64,000 nucleotides of DNA, from NCBI GenBank assembly GCA_013400975.1, contig WBMZ01003375.1, forward strand, positions 51,529 through 115,528, given 5' to 3'. Source of the stretch: Atrichornis clamosus. Taxonomy: Eukaryota; Chordata; Aves; Passeriformes; Menuridae. Shown here one piece after another: positions 52,401-62,745 of the stretch (position 1 is the first letter of the stretch; every line of letters starts with the position of its first letter). A program made the position numbers and the translations under genes. Under the pieces are notes generated by a model. The model saw only the letters and a list, made by a program, of their open reading frames with translations, was not told where the DNA came from and made no database searches.

Positions 52401-52566
52401 ATCATTATTTCAACTTTGTGAAATATGAATCTTTTGGTGGTGGAGAGAATCAACCAAAATATTAACAGGCTCATGTCACAATTCCAGAACTTGCCTGTGC
52501 TTGGATTGCGCAGTTTTGTAAACAAGGGTTCGCTGTCAGGTGTCTCAGGGTGGTCAAGAGCAGCCT
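25316..52566 (-). CDS. RNASEH2B: Ribonuclease H2 subunit B, exons 2-11 (5'-partial gene span)
   Basis: RNASEH2B is the non-catalytic B subunit of nuclear RNase H2. With subunits A and C it removes ribonucleotides from DNA and degrades RNA:DNA hybrids. Ten exons on this strand join in frame (72, 108, 77, 121, 65, 106, 79, 43, 81 and 108 coding bases), giving about 285 residues plus the stop. Human RNASEH2B is 312 residues with about 20 in exon 1, so the length agrees. Conserved blocks appear in order: [63 protein letters not shown] and [20 protein letters not shown]. The first part matches the triple-barrel region that dimerises with subunit C; the middle is the helical Ydr279-type region; the end is a PIP box. 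Exon 1 with the start codon lies outside the window. Alignment to human is from memory. Confidence 0.96.
25424..27373 (-). other. RNASEH2B: RNASEH2B intron 10
   Basis: Starts gtaagc and ends ttcactctcag. Mostly unique AT-rich DNA; a possible ancient SINE-like fragment lies at 27058-27135. Confidence 0.85.
27058..27135. repeat. Possible ancient SINE-like fragment
   Basis: aaagatctcaaagagctttg then caaacattagctgagcacct and ctgtgaggctcact resembles an old amniote interspersed repeat with the string caaagcgctttacaaacatt. The family is uncertain. Confidence 0.3.
27374..27454 (-). CDS. RNASEH2B: RNASEH2B exon 10
   Basis: Exactly 27 codons in phase 0 on both sides, acceptor cgtttcag and donor gtaagc. 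The product is [19 protein letters not shown] followed by SDNLKTKK; human has KIKLSDEPVEAKEDYTKFN and TKDLKTEKK. The basic run KRK, with the Lys ending exon 9, lies where a nuclear-localisation signal would be plausible, but that role is inference. Confidence 0.93.
29540..32165 (+). repeat. Ancient CR1 LINE, ORF2 remnants, interrupted
   Basis: Decayed CR1 in plus orientation, running from the end of the endonuclease domain to the 3' end. At 29552-29770 the frame gives DIHWRTNA and then [14 protein letters not shown], the pattern of CR1 endonuclease (EEPTR-x-LLDL). Around 30120-30360 the DNA matches old CR1 (gttagaccttggaaaggaaa and ttgcctcagt). Around 31640-32150 it resembles the CR1 3' section (attctggtcacctgc; ggaatgaggttatagaacac; aggaggtccctttcaggg). 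It is broken by many stops and split by the element at 30635-31040. Family match is from memory of CR1 consensus. Confidence 0.75.
30635..31040 (-). repeat. Younger CR1 LINE 3' fragment nested in older CR1
   Basis: Reading plus, it starts with cacagaatggtttgag and gaagggaccttaaagac, the reverse complement of the classic avian CR1 3' end. It runs on through gggcagggacaccttccact to ctctcagcctgtctcag. Orientation is minus and the copy is heavily 5'-truncated, as usual for CR1. It has far less decay than the surrounding element. Confidence 0.93.
32490..32532 (-). CDS. RNASEH2B: RNASEH2B exon 9 (43 bp)
   Basis: A very small exon between acceptor ttgttctgcag and donor gtagga. One base completes Gly, then 14 codons read [14 protein letters not shown]. 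This matches the human proline-rich linker LPEPSASLPNPPSK in length and position. It is too short to show as a separate reading frame and was placed by homology and phase. Confidence 0.9.
32533..33318 (-). other. RNASEH2B: RNASEH2B intron 8
   Basis: A short intron of 786 bases, gtaagt to ttctgcag. No repeat or other feature recognised. Confidence 0.85.
33319..33397 (-). CDS. RNASEH2B: RNASEH2B exon 8
   Basis: A pyrimidine-rich acceptor (ctgttcctgaag) precedes two bases that complete Asp, then [20 protein letters not shown] and LLKYL, and two bases of a Gly codon shared with exon 9. The donor is gtaagt. The human match is [21 protein letters not shown] and LSKYL. It encodes the last conserved helices before the flexible C-terminal tail. 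Confidence 0.94.
33398..36429 (-). other. RNASEH2B: RNASEH2B intron 7
   Basis: Starts gtaaga and ends ttcctgaag. AT-rich unique DNA except for a half-length palindromic-element fragment at 36126-36166. Confidence 0.85.
36126..36166. repeat. Fragment of the palindromic MITE-like family
   Basis: tctccgttcagcaaagcact followed by tcagcatatatttcact matches only one arm of the family seen at 21702-21809. Its other half is missing. Confidence 0.45.
36430..36535 (-). CDS. RNASEH2B: RNASEH2B exon 7
   Basis: Acceptor ggtttctatag; 35 codons starting [19 protein letters not shown], then one base of an Asp codon. The donor is gtaaga. Human starts VNQTVAALKTNNVNVSSRV. The Ala matching human A177, the commonest Aicardi-Goutieres site as I recall, is retained; the residue before it is Lys instead of Ala. 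The second half ([13 protein letters not shown]) is poorly conserved linker. Confidence 0.93.
36536..37786 (-). other. RNASEH2B: RNASEH2B intron 6
   Basis: Starts gtattg and ends ttctatag. Unique sequence with one short imperfect duplication of GGTATCCCCAT near 37024-37056. Nothing else recognised. Confidence 0.85.
37787..37851 (-). CDS. RNASEH2B: RNASEH2B exon 6
   Basis: Acceptor ttttttgtcag; two bases give Glu with the last base of exon 5, then 21 codons: [21 protein letters not shown]. The donor is gtattg. The human match is KYSKEKTLKWLEKK. Lys and Thr in EKT, which are Aicardi-Goutieres-associated positions in human (K162 and T163 as I recall), are both kept. The junction with exon 5 reads EEK-E-I, about three residues shorter than human EEKGNPEI. 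Confidence 0.94.
38076..38126. repeat. Fragment of the palindromic MITE-like family
   Basis: aatccagcaaagcacatatt followed by atttatgtgtaatctt resembles one arm of the family. Short, so tentative. Confidence 0.4.
41390..42738 (+). repeat. CR1 LINE with reverse-transcriptase remnants
   Basis: Plus-strand 5'-truncated CR1 running to its 3' end (cttgaaggtctcttccaacc, then gattttgtgattctg). The first part reads [16 protein letters not shown] and [12 protein letters not shown], which is reverse-transcriptase motif A and its flank in CR1 ORF2. Later segments shift frame. The 42140-42476 part is present twice around an N (see the separate entry). The 5' edge is approximate. Confidence 0.92.
42140..42476 (+). 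repeat. 168 bp direct duplication flanking a single N, probable assembly artefact
   Basis: Bases 42140-42307 and 42309-42476 are identical except for one C/T difference (ccttactgc versus ccttattgc). They are separated by the only N in the window, at 42308. This is what results when two overlapping contig ends or two haplotype reads are placed side by side instead of being merged. It sits inside the CR1 copy. Confidence 0.85.
44418..44538 (-). CDS. RNASEH2B: RNASEH2B exon 5 (tandem NAGNAG acceptor)
   Basis: The exon codes for [30 protein letters not shown] and IQHITEEK, then one base of a split codon; the donor is gtgaaa. Human reads [18 protein letters not shown] and VTEEK. The 3' splice site is ttttcagcagcaag, so the first acceptor (exon to 44538) adds Gln-Gln before GKFQ and the second (exon to 44535) adds one Gln. 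A third AG at 44532-44533 (exon to 44531) would break the frame. The bounds given use the upstream AG. Confidence 0.93.
44539..47129 (-). other. RNASEH2B: RNASEH2B intron 4
   Basis: Starts gtaagc and ends in the tandem acceptor cagcag. It holds a short CAAA simple repeat near 46418-46437 and a mixed AT/CA tract near 44590-44626. Nothing coding was recognised. Confidence 0.85.
47130..47206 (-). CDS. RNASEH2B: RNASEH2B exon 4
   Basis: Acceptor tgtcacctag; two bases complete Asp, then 25 codons reading [13 protein letters not shown] and [12 protein letters not shown], ending in phase 0 at donor gtaagc. The human counterpart reads GLLHFATPVDPLF and [12 protein letters not shown]. It completes the barrel fold and leads into the helical part. 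Confidence 0.95.
47207..49462 (-). other. RNASEH2B: RNASEH2B intron 3
   Basis: Starts gtgagt and ends tgtcacctag. AT-rich unique DNA; nothing else recognised apart from a small imperfect duplication of TGGACATGCTGG at 48767-48790. Confidence 0.85.
49463..49570 (-). CDS. RNASEH2B: RNASEH2B exon 3
   Basis: Acceptor ttttcaacag; two bases finish the Gly codon from exon 2. Then follow 35 codons, including [17 protein letters not shown] and [10 protein letters not shown], and one base of an Asp codon completed by exon 4. The donor is gtgagt. This is the best-conserved part of the dimerisation barrel: human has YLFNMCLQQLFEVKVF and SWFINQSVQ at the same places. Confidence 0.95.
49571..52494 (-). 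other. RNASEH2B: RNASEH2B intron 2 (GC-AG type)
   Basis: The intron starts gcaagt and ends cttttcaacag. The contents are AT-rich unique sequence, with short alternating AT/CA tracts near 51680-51712. I see no recognisable repeat family or second gene. Confidence 0.8.
52495..52566 (-). CDS. RNASEH2B: RNASEH2B exon 2
   Basis: The exon starts after the acceptor cccttacag, with two bases completing a Glu codon split with exon 1. It has 23 whole codons, ending FTKLRNPST, then one base of a Gly codon finished by exon 3. The joined text [12 protein letters not shown] matches human NPCSGEGAIYLF. The N-terminal half ([10 protein letters not shown]) is diverged from human. The exon ends at AGCACAG followed by gcaagt, a GC donor. 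The only nearby GT (AA|gttctg) fits the donor consensus poorly and would put intron 2 in the wrong phase. Confidence 0.88.
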
Positions 52567-52663
52567 CTGTAAGGGAGAGGAAAAAGTTATGAACTTGCAA
52601 ATTGTGAAGTATTTCACATCTGCTTCTCCAAGACATTCAGATTTAATTGGATTGACACTTTTT

Positions 52664-52680
52664 GAAAACACACACACACA
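52664..52680 (+). repeat. Short CA microsatellite
   Basis: Roughly eight CA units just upstream (gene sense) of RNASEH2B exon 2. Confidence 0.85.
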
Positions 52681-55600
52681 TCTGCCTGAAAGTTATACGC
52701 CTCAACCCAAATTCATCTTACCTGATCAAGGCACCTAAATTATGATTCCAGACTTCCTGGCACTCTCTATCTGTCACAGGAAAGATATGCACCTGGGGAT
52801 GATTTGGATTTTGAAAACCACTTCCCCTTAGAGAGCCTTCAGGCAAGAGAGTTTCTAAATTTGACATCCCAGTTAAGTGAGATGAACTGATATGCTGCCC
52901 TGATTAGTCACAAAGACAATGAGAATGCTTTGGTTAGTTAGGCCAAGTGCAGTGTGGACATTAAAAAAGTGCCAAAGGTAAAATACACATGTGGAGAAAC
53001 AGTTATCCTTTAAAGCTTTCAGGTAAAAAAAGCTTTTTTCAGATTATGCAGGAATTATCAGAATAGTTGTTACTTCTGTGAAAAATATGCACACTTGTAT
53101 ATCTGTTATGTACAAAACTCGAAAAATAAAGAGTGCATTTAATTCCCCCCAGAAGAAAAAGAAGCTGAGAGAATATAGTACCTCTGGCTTAAGCCTCTGA
53201 CAGTTGTTCTCTTTTCTGTGTCTTTGAACAAACAGAAGACAAAAAGCAGACCCACAAAAGTACAATTTTTCTGTGAAACCGAGAAAAGAAGGAAACAGCT
53301 ACCACAAGGATGCTGACTCAAGCATGAAAAATCCCATCTATAAGTATCCTCAGTTAATTATATTCTATCCAAGTTTTCTTTGTATGGACAGTCTAACTTA
53401 TATTTATGAAAACAACTTCCCACATCCCAGTGAAGAGCACCATGACAGCATCATCCTTCTTAGCCTGCACACTGCCAGTTCTGTCCCAATTCCTTTCATA
53501 CAGGCATTCATCAGAGCAAGGAAAATTACTAAAACATTTCATGTCTATAACCAGTATCCAGACCCCAGAGAATGGACTGACAGGGATCAGGCTGATGTTT
53601 GTGTTGTGGTGCTGCTGAGAAAAGCAGAGTGGAGCAGTAAAGGTGAGCTGCATGACTATGCGAAGGAACAGAAGTGCCACCTTGTCCTTCCCCTTTCAGT
53701 AACTGCCAGCAGGTTTGTGAAGAGGGAGCTGGCACAGTTCTTGGGCACAGAAGGAAGCAGGAACAATTTAAAGTAGCTGTCTTCCATCCTGGCTGAAAGC
53801 TCCAACATAACTGAAAATGACAAGTGGGCTTCTCACAGGCTGCTCACTGGCACCTCAGTAGCAAAAAAAAAAGCCCCAACTCTCAACCTTCACATTCACT
53901 CCTGGTTGTTCAGTTGTGTCACCAACAGAAGTTGCCCAGATAAAGAAATATGCACGACACAAAAAGCAACCATGTTTAGTGATAAAAGTGTTGGAGCATA
54001 ATAGTTCTCAGAGTGGTTTGGAGAATTTAGAGTCATTTTCTTCCCTTTGATTTTTAACTGAGCCTTCAGGTGGCTTGAAAAAGCGCTTCCAAAAGTATCA
54101 ATATAAGTTGAGGGCTTTTAATGGAAAAAGTCCGTATTCGCTAACCAGACTTGCTTCATATGCTGATACATAAACACACGGTTGTCAAGCTACATTTGCC
54201 CTGGCAAAGGCGACCTTCCAATTTCTAGAGTTGTGTATACTTCAATTCTTGACCACAGTTTAATATTAGTGTATTTTTTGTTACTTTTTAAAACACTGAA
54301 GTGATTAATGACAGTGAAAGAAACACACTGCATGTGTTTACTTTGATGTGTTTCACATGAACATGTTAAAATATACACACTAAATGTGAGTTTCAACATT
54401 TAAAACAAAAAGCAAAACAAAAAACCCCCAAAGGAACTTTTAGCGCTCACTTGCTCTGCTTTCTTCATGCAGAGATTGATGAACACTGGGAATGAGTCCA
54501 GCTGAGCCCGAAGTTGCATCTTGTATAATGTGAGCAATTAAGTCAACAATCCTTCTTAATTAGCTCTTTTTAATGAAGCTCACATCTTTATTAGGTTGAG
54601 ATGTTCTCTTCCTACCCTTCCAGTAACACACTGAATGGATCCATCCCTGCTAAGCCTGGGAGACACCTGTCGGTAGGGAGCGCTCAATGTAACAATCCCA
54701 AAGGGATACAGTGTCCCTTCTCTGCCTCATCAATCCTGTACCTTCCCAAACCAGACATCTGCCCTCCATCATCCAGGCCTGCCCCACGCTATCCCAGGCT
54801 CAGGACTTTCTGCTCTGCCCCTCTGGCCCTGCAGCTCCCTTGGCTCAGCCAGGAGCTCCTCCCCACGCGAAGAGCAGCACAGCTCTGCCCTTTCAGTTCT
54901 TCGGTGCTCCCCAAACTCCAAGGGGTTCACCACTGCACAAAGGGCAGCAGGGATAAAACCCTAATGAACAGCCCGAGTTGCAGGCTTCTGTCCCATTAGC
55001 TCATGCCCACAGTAGCAGAGTGTAGGTTACATTCTCCACACAGCTGCCACGGAAAATGGTTTGCCTGAAGGGACATGCACACGCTCACACACACAAGGAG
55101 AAGGGAAGGACTGGGCAAATGCAGAAGCGGTTTCTCTGAGTTTCTTTAACATTCTATTTCCTCAAAATGTAGGCAATATTTAACTCCATTTCCAGGGGCA
55201 TCTGAAGTATATTTTTGTTATAGATTGACTTTACTATATGCCAAGTTGGCAGACAAAAAAAAAGAGGCAATTGGGAGAATGCCTGCTTGGAAAACTGAAT
55301 GCAATATTAATATGGCCCTAAGGGCAAAGAAGGCCCTATTTATCTGAAGTTAAACACTTCATGACTAGGAAAATGCTGAGTAAGGGACTTTTGATGTTAG
55401 GTGTCCAAACCTAACTTGTTTGTGTTCTGGCCTTTAGTCAGGAAAGGTAACTGGATTTCTTTAATGCCATTACATTTATCAGTCCTTGTATTCCAGCAAG
55501 GATCTCTTATAGCTAAGTAAATACAGATTTCTTAAAGAGCAATACTGTTAGCCATTTTCTAGCAAAACTAAGAGTTAAACAAGGTTGGGTTTTGGGTTTT

Positions 55601-58600
55601 TTTTCAGTTTTAAGGTTCACATCCAGATAAAAAATTATCTTACAGAAAATAAGCAAACAAAAGGGACATTACAAGAAGAGCTTTTTTGTTAATCCTAAAA
55701 GAAAACATCAGATGATTGCCACTATGCTTATTACAACAGCTCCCATAACTCAGCCCTGAGAAATTTGTTCACCTACAAGAATACTTAGGGAGAGAGGTAA
55801 GACCTTTCTAAATAGTATACTCTCTACACAGCTTACAGCTGCAGGTGACACACAGTCAGGTCAGCTTTCTAGCACGTGCCAGTACAGTGTGCTTTTCTCC
55901 TAGGGCAACATATACACTACAAAGATATAGAAAACTGGCAGAAGGGTACAGAGGGGTTCAATTAATCCTGTCTCAAGGAGGCATCTCAACCAGCAAGCCA
56001 CTCTCTAAACTGCCTGGGAAGACAGATGACAGACATTTCCAGGAGGCAGCTGAACCCACCCTAAAGCCTATTTCCACCTATATCATCCCCTGCAAGTGTA
56101 CGGCTCTGTCTCCATCGGGCTTTCAGGCATCTCCAGCACTGCAGTGTGAATTTGGATGCAGTACCATCGCAGCTACACCAGAGGAGGGAGTTCTGAGGAA
56201 AGCACAGTGCAGGACAAGTAAATTCCAACACTGGGCCAGTAAGTACATCTGCTTTGCTTAAGTTACAGTCTATTGTTCATTCACTATTAACCAGATCACA
56301 CAGAGTCAGTCTAAAAACCCTGAGGTGGGTGATGCATCCATCAGCTTGGAGTCTACAGACAGATCCTCAGAATCCTGAAGCTGAGCAAAAGAGACTATAG
56401 AAGCTTAAATGAAGTTTTCCATTACAGAAAAGGAGAAAAGACTATTGTATTTCATGGAGGTCAGACATAAAACCAGGCAAATTCTATAAAATATATAAAG
56501 AGAACAAAGTGAAAATGAACCAGCTGTCAAAGGATTTCTGGCAATAACTTCTTTCACAATGGATAGATATGAGGCACTAATGAATCTGGTCATTAAAAAA
56601 AAAGTGTTAGCTGGTACAGCAACATAAATAAATTGAAAAACAACATGAAACTCCCACTAAGATCTATGAAACTGTTATGGATGATGCAAGGTCTATTCAC
56701 TTTTTTTTAAAAAAATGCTTATAGAATACTATATATAACAGACTAACATCAAGTTATATGGAATTCCCATGCAAAAAGCTGCCAGCCAAGCAAGCAAAAA
56801 GGCTGTAAATATCTGTCAATTGCGTAAGAGGAAAAAACCCTCTGAGAGCACAAATTTCCCAACCGCCACCACTCTGCAAAAAACCAGGATTATTTAAGTC
56901 TGGAAATATAAAGTTAAGATTTCATTTGAAAACAGATATTAAACCATACGTCACCTACACAAGTCTTTTCCATTCCCTTCTTAACTTCTAACTGTGCATG
57001 AAAGGTGTGTCAGATGGAGACATTATGATGGAGCCCATTAAACAGACATTTTATGGAAGACTTTAAACCATGTAGCCTAAGGGTACAGATAGGTTAGATC
57101 TAATAAACATTTTATTTGTGTTCTTTTTAGAATCTCAACCCTGAAGTAAATGGCTTTAATTCAGTGCCCATGTCCTTTGTCATGCAGCACGCCCTGAGAA
57201 AAGCCCAGTGAAAATTAATAAATCCAGTATCTTGTATCACTCAGATTTTTGACAATTTTTCTAAGTTACAAGGTAATTAACTGTAAGCATAATAAATGAA
57301 TTCAGGTATGCACAGACTGAAGGTACAGTTTCATGAATGGTTTCAAATGACCAGAGATCACAGACCATTGAAAAGTGCAGTCCTGGAATCCCCAACTCTG
57401 CTCCCTCCTTGTCGTGCATCTCTGCTGCTTTTTTCCACCAAAGCTAGCAATCTCATGATCCCGCAGCAAGTCGGCTCAGTCCACTGATCCAGCACAGAAG
57501 TAACCAGTCCCAATGAAGAAGTAATGAACTTCAACCCTATCAGTAGGCTCACTGGAACAAGGGACAGAACCCATGGCAGAATCCGATGGTACAGAATACA
57601 ACCTACTCCGTATGTGACACAGGCGTCTTTGGCCAGTGTACACCAATTAGAAAACTAGATCCTATGTGAATGTACAGAGGTGAGAAAGCAGGAGATGAGC
57701 CCCAAGACCACTCTGTTGCTTCCTTGGCTCACAATACTCTCAGGGGAGTATTGAATGGCACAGAGCTCGACTCAGGTCTGCAAACAGCCTGTAGTTTGCA
57801 GGTGCTTACATAGAGGGTATGGCTTTGCACTAGCACACACTTGAGTTTTGGAAATATCTTCTTAATTGTTACTCAGTTATGTAAACTTGATGTTAGCTCA
57901 CCACCTTACTCCTTCCTTGACTGTACATAGTACTAACTTCAGTAAGGGGACTTCTGCCATGCCTGTTGCAAAAGACAGAATGATTATCAGTTTGGTAATC
58001 ATGACATTTATTATTTGGTGCCCCAAGGAAATAATGTTTAATGTGACATAATTTCGAAAATTCTACAACTAAACACAATGATATCTAAAAATGGCACTGT
58101 TTTCTATCTTGAGCACAACTTCACAAAGAAATGCTACAAGACAGTTTGGATGGTCTTTTGCTCCAGGACACAGCTATTGCAATACAGCTAAATTTTAAGA
58201 CGTATGCCTGAAAGGATCTTTCAACTCCCCCTCCTGCTGGCACAGCTCACTCCTTAGACCAAAAAACCCACGTGTTCATGGCCTCACTGGCAGGATGGAC
58301 AGTACTAATTCATCCATTACTGGAGTCTAGATGCTTGGCGAAACGTGCAGAGTTTCATCTGAATAAAGGAGAGGTCAATCTTGAGAAGTTCAAGAACTGG
58401 TTATCACTTGAAAGGATAAAAACTGCAGACTTCCCTTCTCAATATTTATAGGGTCAGCACTGGTGCAGCTGCATTACTGGCTGAATCAGCCCTATTCCCA
58501 TGTGCAGAGAGGCCTAAGTTGGCATAAGTTGGTCTCTTCCAAGCCAGATGGCAGAAAGCAGAAGTGGGAGATGGTGTTACACATTAAAACATCTCTTTTC

Positions 58601-61600
58601 ACTTATTTTATTTGCTATGCTTCCTTCTGGCTCCTTAGCTTGCCAGTTATATCTGCTTTATTCACAGCAGAGCTCAGTATGCCTTTTAGGAGATGACATG
58701 TAAGAAATAGTGCAAATTACCTGCAGGCAAAAGGCTTTGTTCAGGAGATGCAAATGCCAGTTTAGGGGGAGGTTAAGTAAAATATGCTCACAGAGTGCTA
58801 ACTTCTAAAATAAGCATATCCACATTCACCTTATTAAAAAGGTATATAAACATGTGCACATATTTTATATAAGTTTTTAGATGTTTTCACTCAGCTGTTA
58901 AAAAAACATACATATTTGTTTACTGTAAATATTATGTCCACGTTCTTTACCTAAATTATTCTGGAAAGTATTAATGTTCAACTATTCTACTCAATTTTCA
59001 CACTCATCACAACTTTAGATTCAAGCTCTTTAACAGCCCAGCAGTGTGATCTGTTTTGCAGCAGATAAATTGAATTGTTTTTTAAACACTAAATAAAAGC
59101 ATGTATCAAAGTGCAAGGATGGTAAAAAAAATTAATGCGAAACCTGTCCTCTTCTGTTTTTAAAGCAAACTACTTTCCTGAATTAAGTATTCCACAGCTT
59201 CATTTGCTATGACATCTGCTCTCACTATGACCCAAAATTTTCAAGTCAAACGTCTCTTCTGTTATTGCATGGAGACAAAAGTTCCTTAGTCTCAATTGAA
59301 ATATCAGAGGATTAACTTAATGTGTGGTGATGCCCTATGGTTTGGCATCATAGTACATTTATTTCTGCCTCCATTTGACTTTTGGCATATATTACATTTG
59401 TTCAAACAATTTGCCAAGTTTAATGTGAAACTGCTCCTTTTATTTTTGAATAAGTAATTCCTAAAAATAATAGGATTGTTAAATTTTCCTCCCCCCTTGC
59501 AACCCTTCCAGTTCTATTCATATGGCAGTTCCCATAAAACAATAAAAGAGCTAATCAATTTACTGTTTAAGAAAACAGCAGACTGAAAAAATGTGCTCAG
59601 CTAAACTTGTCTAGTTCAGAAAAATAAAGGTTGAAAATAATTCTCAGCATGCAGCTAACCCCTACTTATTTTCCTAATACAAACAAAGACTGAACATATT
59701 AAATACATCAGTCTTGACTTTAGGTGTGGAGTGGAACAGCAGACTTAGAAAACTGCCTTCAATTCCTGACCTCTTTGCTAAAACCAGTGAAGGATATAAA
59801 TAGTTCCAGTTCTGACATAACACCTTTCCCAAGGAATACTGAAAAAGAGACTGTCCTTCACACCACTGCTGTTAAAGCAGCTAGTGAGATTTTGGTAAGA
59901 CCAGTTTGAAGCCATTATGTAAGAATGTTTACTTGTTATACAGAGCCCAGAGCAGATCTATGTCATGCACAGTGACTTTACCACAGTATTTGAGTTTTCC
60001 AAAGCCCAGCCCTTAGATTTAGATAGCCCTACAATTAGATGGGGGTCTCAGTATCTCTCAGTCTAGAAAATAATTTCTAGCTCTTATGATTTGCAAAGAA
60101 AAACATTAAAAATGGTAGTTTCATGGGCCCAGCTCAAAAGGCAAGTAGAAATTTCCTGTATTCACATAAAAGAGTAGTGGGATTTTTTTTTTTTTAAAGT
60201 ATGTGGATACTCAGTAAATACAGACAGAATCTGATCTACTAAAGCACATCATTAGCAACTTTGTAGCTGTGCGATAGCCAAGGTTTAATCCCCAGGAGCT
60301 ACTACTTTTCCCTTGTACCTTCTCAGTAGCCAGACCAACAACAGAAAGCCTGTACAGGAATTTCTACATTCTCAAGGGTAAAGGAGAGTTTGGGTAATAT
60401 AACAGCCTTGATTATCCAACTACCACTAGAAATGCAGAAAAGCACGATCTGGAAACTCAGCCATCCACCAATGAAGTCCATGTGGGTCCTTCAGGACTTG
60501 TTAGCACTTTGGTGTCTCTGTACCATGATTCCTCCAGAACTCCAGATTCGGGAGGTCTTCTTAACCATCAACTACTCTGCACAAAGCAAGTTCAGATCCG
60601 GATTTCCAGCCAAGCTAATAAAACCTCCTGGAACACGGAGCACAGCGCAGAAACACCCAAGTGGGTCTACACAAAGCCAGCTTGGTCCATCAGGACTTAT
60701 TAGTTCAGACACTGCCTGAGAGCAGCTGCAAAGCTGGTTCTGGAAATAGCAGAGATGTGTTAACATGGCACAGCACTTGAACTAATAAACTGCTAGTTCT
60801 AAGCCGAGCCTGCCCCAGGCTAAATCTGGTGCCTGTATATCCACTGCACAGTTAATCTGCAACTGCAGAAACTGCCCAAAGAGCTGACTCTATTTAAACC
60901 CAGCGTGCAGTTTACTGCTACCAACATGCCCAAGTTTTCTGTCCTCATCAGCTCCCTCCATACGGCCAATCCCTCCATCTAGCCTCTTCCTGTCTGTTCA
61001 CTGTTTCTTCCCTTGGCTATTCACATCCATTCCTCAACCTTTCACTACACATCCCAGACAAGGTTGCACAATGTACATCAGCGGCTTCCAGCCTTTCTGG
61101 AGGGATTAATATGGTTACCACCCTCTTCTCATCCTACCTTCTCAACCAGACCAACACTTCCTAACTCCTCTCCCACGACTTCTAGCTTCCCTCTTTGTCC
61201 TATCCCCCTTTTTCTCCTGTCCTTGGTGGTTCAATCCCTAACCAAGGAACCACTATGCTTATAAAAACAAAAAAACATATGATTGTATTTGCATGTCAAA
61301 TTGTCCTGTCTTCATGGAAAAAAAAGTAAGCATCAGCAGAAACACCATCACAAGAGCTCTCACCAGGCCAAGGTAAAATTTGCTATCTCACCTAGAAGTT
61401 GCTCAGGAGTCAGCTCAGATATGACTGATTGAGGCTCTCCTTTTCCCTTTCTACTTGGACTTCCCTTGTGTGACTCTCCCGTGCCGAACAGCCTGAGGGT
61501 CTTGGTGTGGGAAAATGGCTGGTGAAGGCACAGACTGTGAGCAGCCCACTGATAAGAACAGCAGATAAGGAAAGAATGCCATAGGAGAGAATGAAGGTAG

Positions 61601-62647
61601 GCAAAGACTGATTGAAATGGAGCACAAGGAGACTGGCCTGCTGATGGAACATCAGCTCTGTCTCTCAGCTCAGTTAACTCTGCTTCGCCTCCCCACCTTC
61701 ACCCACCTCTACAAACCATGTAAAGTAACTGCTGAGCGTCTGGTTTGTAGCTCTGTCCTGTAACGTGCAGCATGAGAGGGCCACTAATTATCAAAGTTTA
61801 ACAGTACTGGAAATATGACAGAATTAATCACTTGCTACTGAAAGTGACAATTTGGCCCTCTAGAAGAGTTCACATCATTGGTAAAACAATCACTCCAACT
61901 GCATTATTGCTCTAGCCAGAAAGGTGCCTTTATTTCAAGAAAAGTTTTGGAACTTCTTGCGAAGACTGAAACCACACCTTGCTTCTTCCTCCAGCCATGC
62001 ACAGGATGATGGCCACAGATACAAGAACATAAACAGGCTATTTACCACCAGAAGGTGCTGGTAGACTGTAACAAATGGCATTAAACTCACATTCAGAAAC
62101 AGATCCTGTACTTATTTACACCAAGTTTTTTTATGTATGCATGTAGCATAATGCCATGCAGATATTATGAAGGATTGTCATATGAATAGAATTTTAGAGT
62201 CAAAGAACAGACATTTTTGTTCTAAATCCAACTGCATCCATTTTCATTCCTAAAAGTAATCAGGTCTTCCTACTACACATTCTGCTAAATGGCCAATGAA
62301 AAATTTCTGAGATTCATTCAACAAAGCAGTTAAGAAATACAAAACTCTGAAAAGTGATACATGTTAACTTTAAAAACCTCTTTTCTGAAAATAATGCTAA
62401 AACCAAACTAACATTATTAAATGTTTTATTTCAGCAGACCCATTCATACAGCTGGCAAGTCTCATCAGCTGTGGAGTTCTGAATTTATCAGCCACAGACT
62501 TTAAAAAAAACCACTATGTGCTTTGAAGTTCAACTAAGGCTTAATAAACTTTCTTACAGGTCTGGAGTACTATATAAATTTTGTCAGAGCTGTGCTGGCA
62601 TAATTGGTAATACAAACTGTCTGGCTTCATGAAAGTTACAAGCTCTG

Positions 62648-62745
62648 GCTCCAGTCCTGCAAACACTTACTGAAGAATTTAACTTACTGCACAGAACTGA
62701 CTACTCATGCATAAGCTAAGCATATTTGTAAATATTTGCATAGTA
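62648..62745. repeat. Palindromic MITE-like element, copy C
   Basis: Reads tccagtcctgcaaacacttac and aatttaacttactgcac on the left, then gactactcatgcataagct and atttgtaaatatttgca on the right. The arms are reverse complements with decay. Same family as the pair near 21.6 kb, with the aaacacttac variant of the end. Confidence 0.6.

Noticed and set aside
54601..54999. 132-codon plus-strand frame in a GC-richer patch
   Set aside because: Low-complexity Pro/Ser/Leu composition, no recognised domain and another open frame overlapping it.
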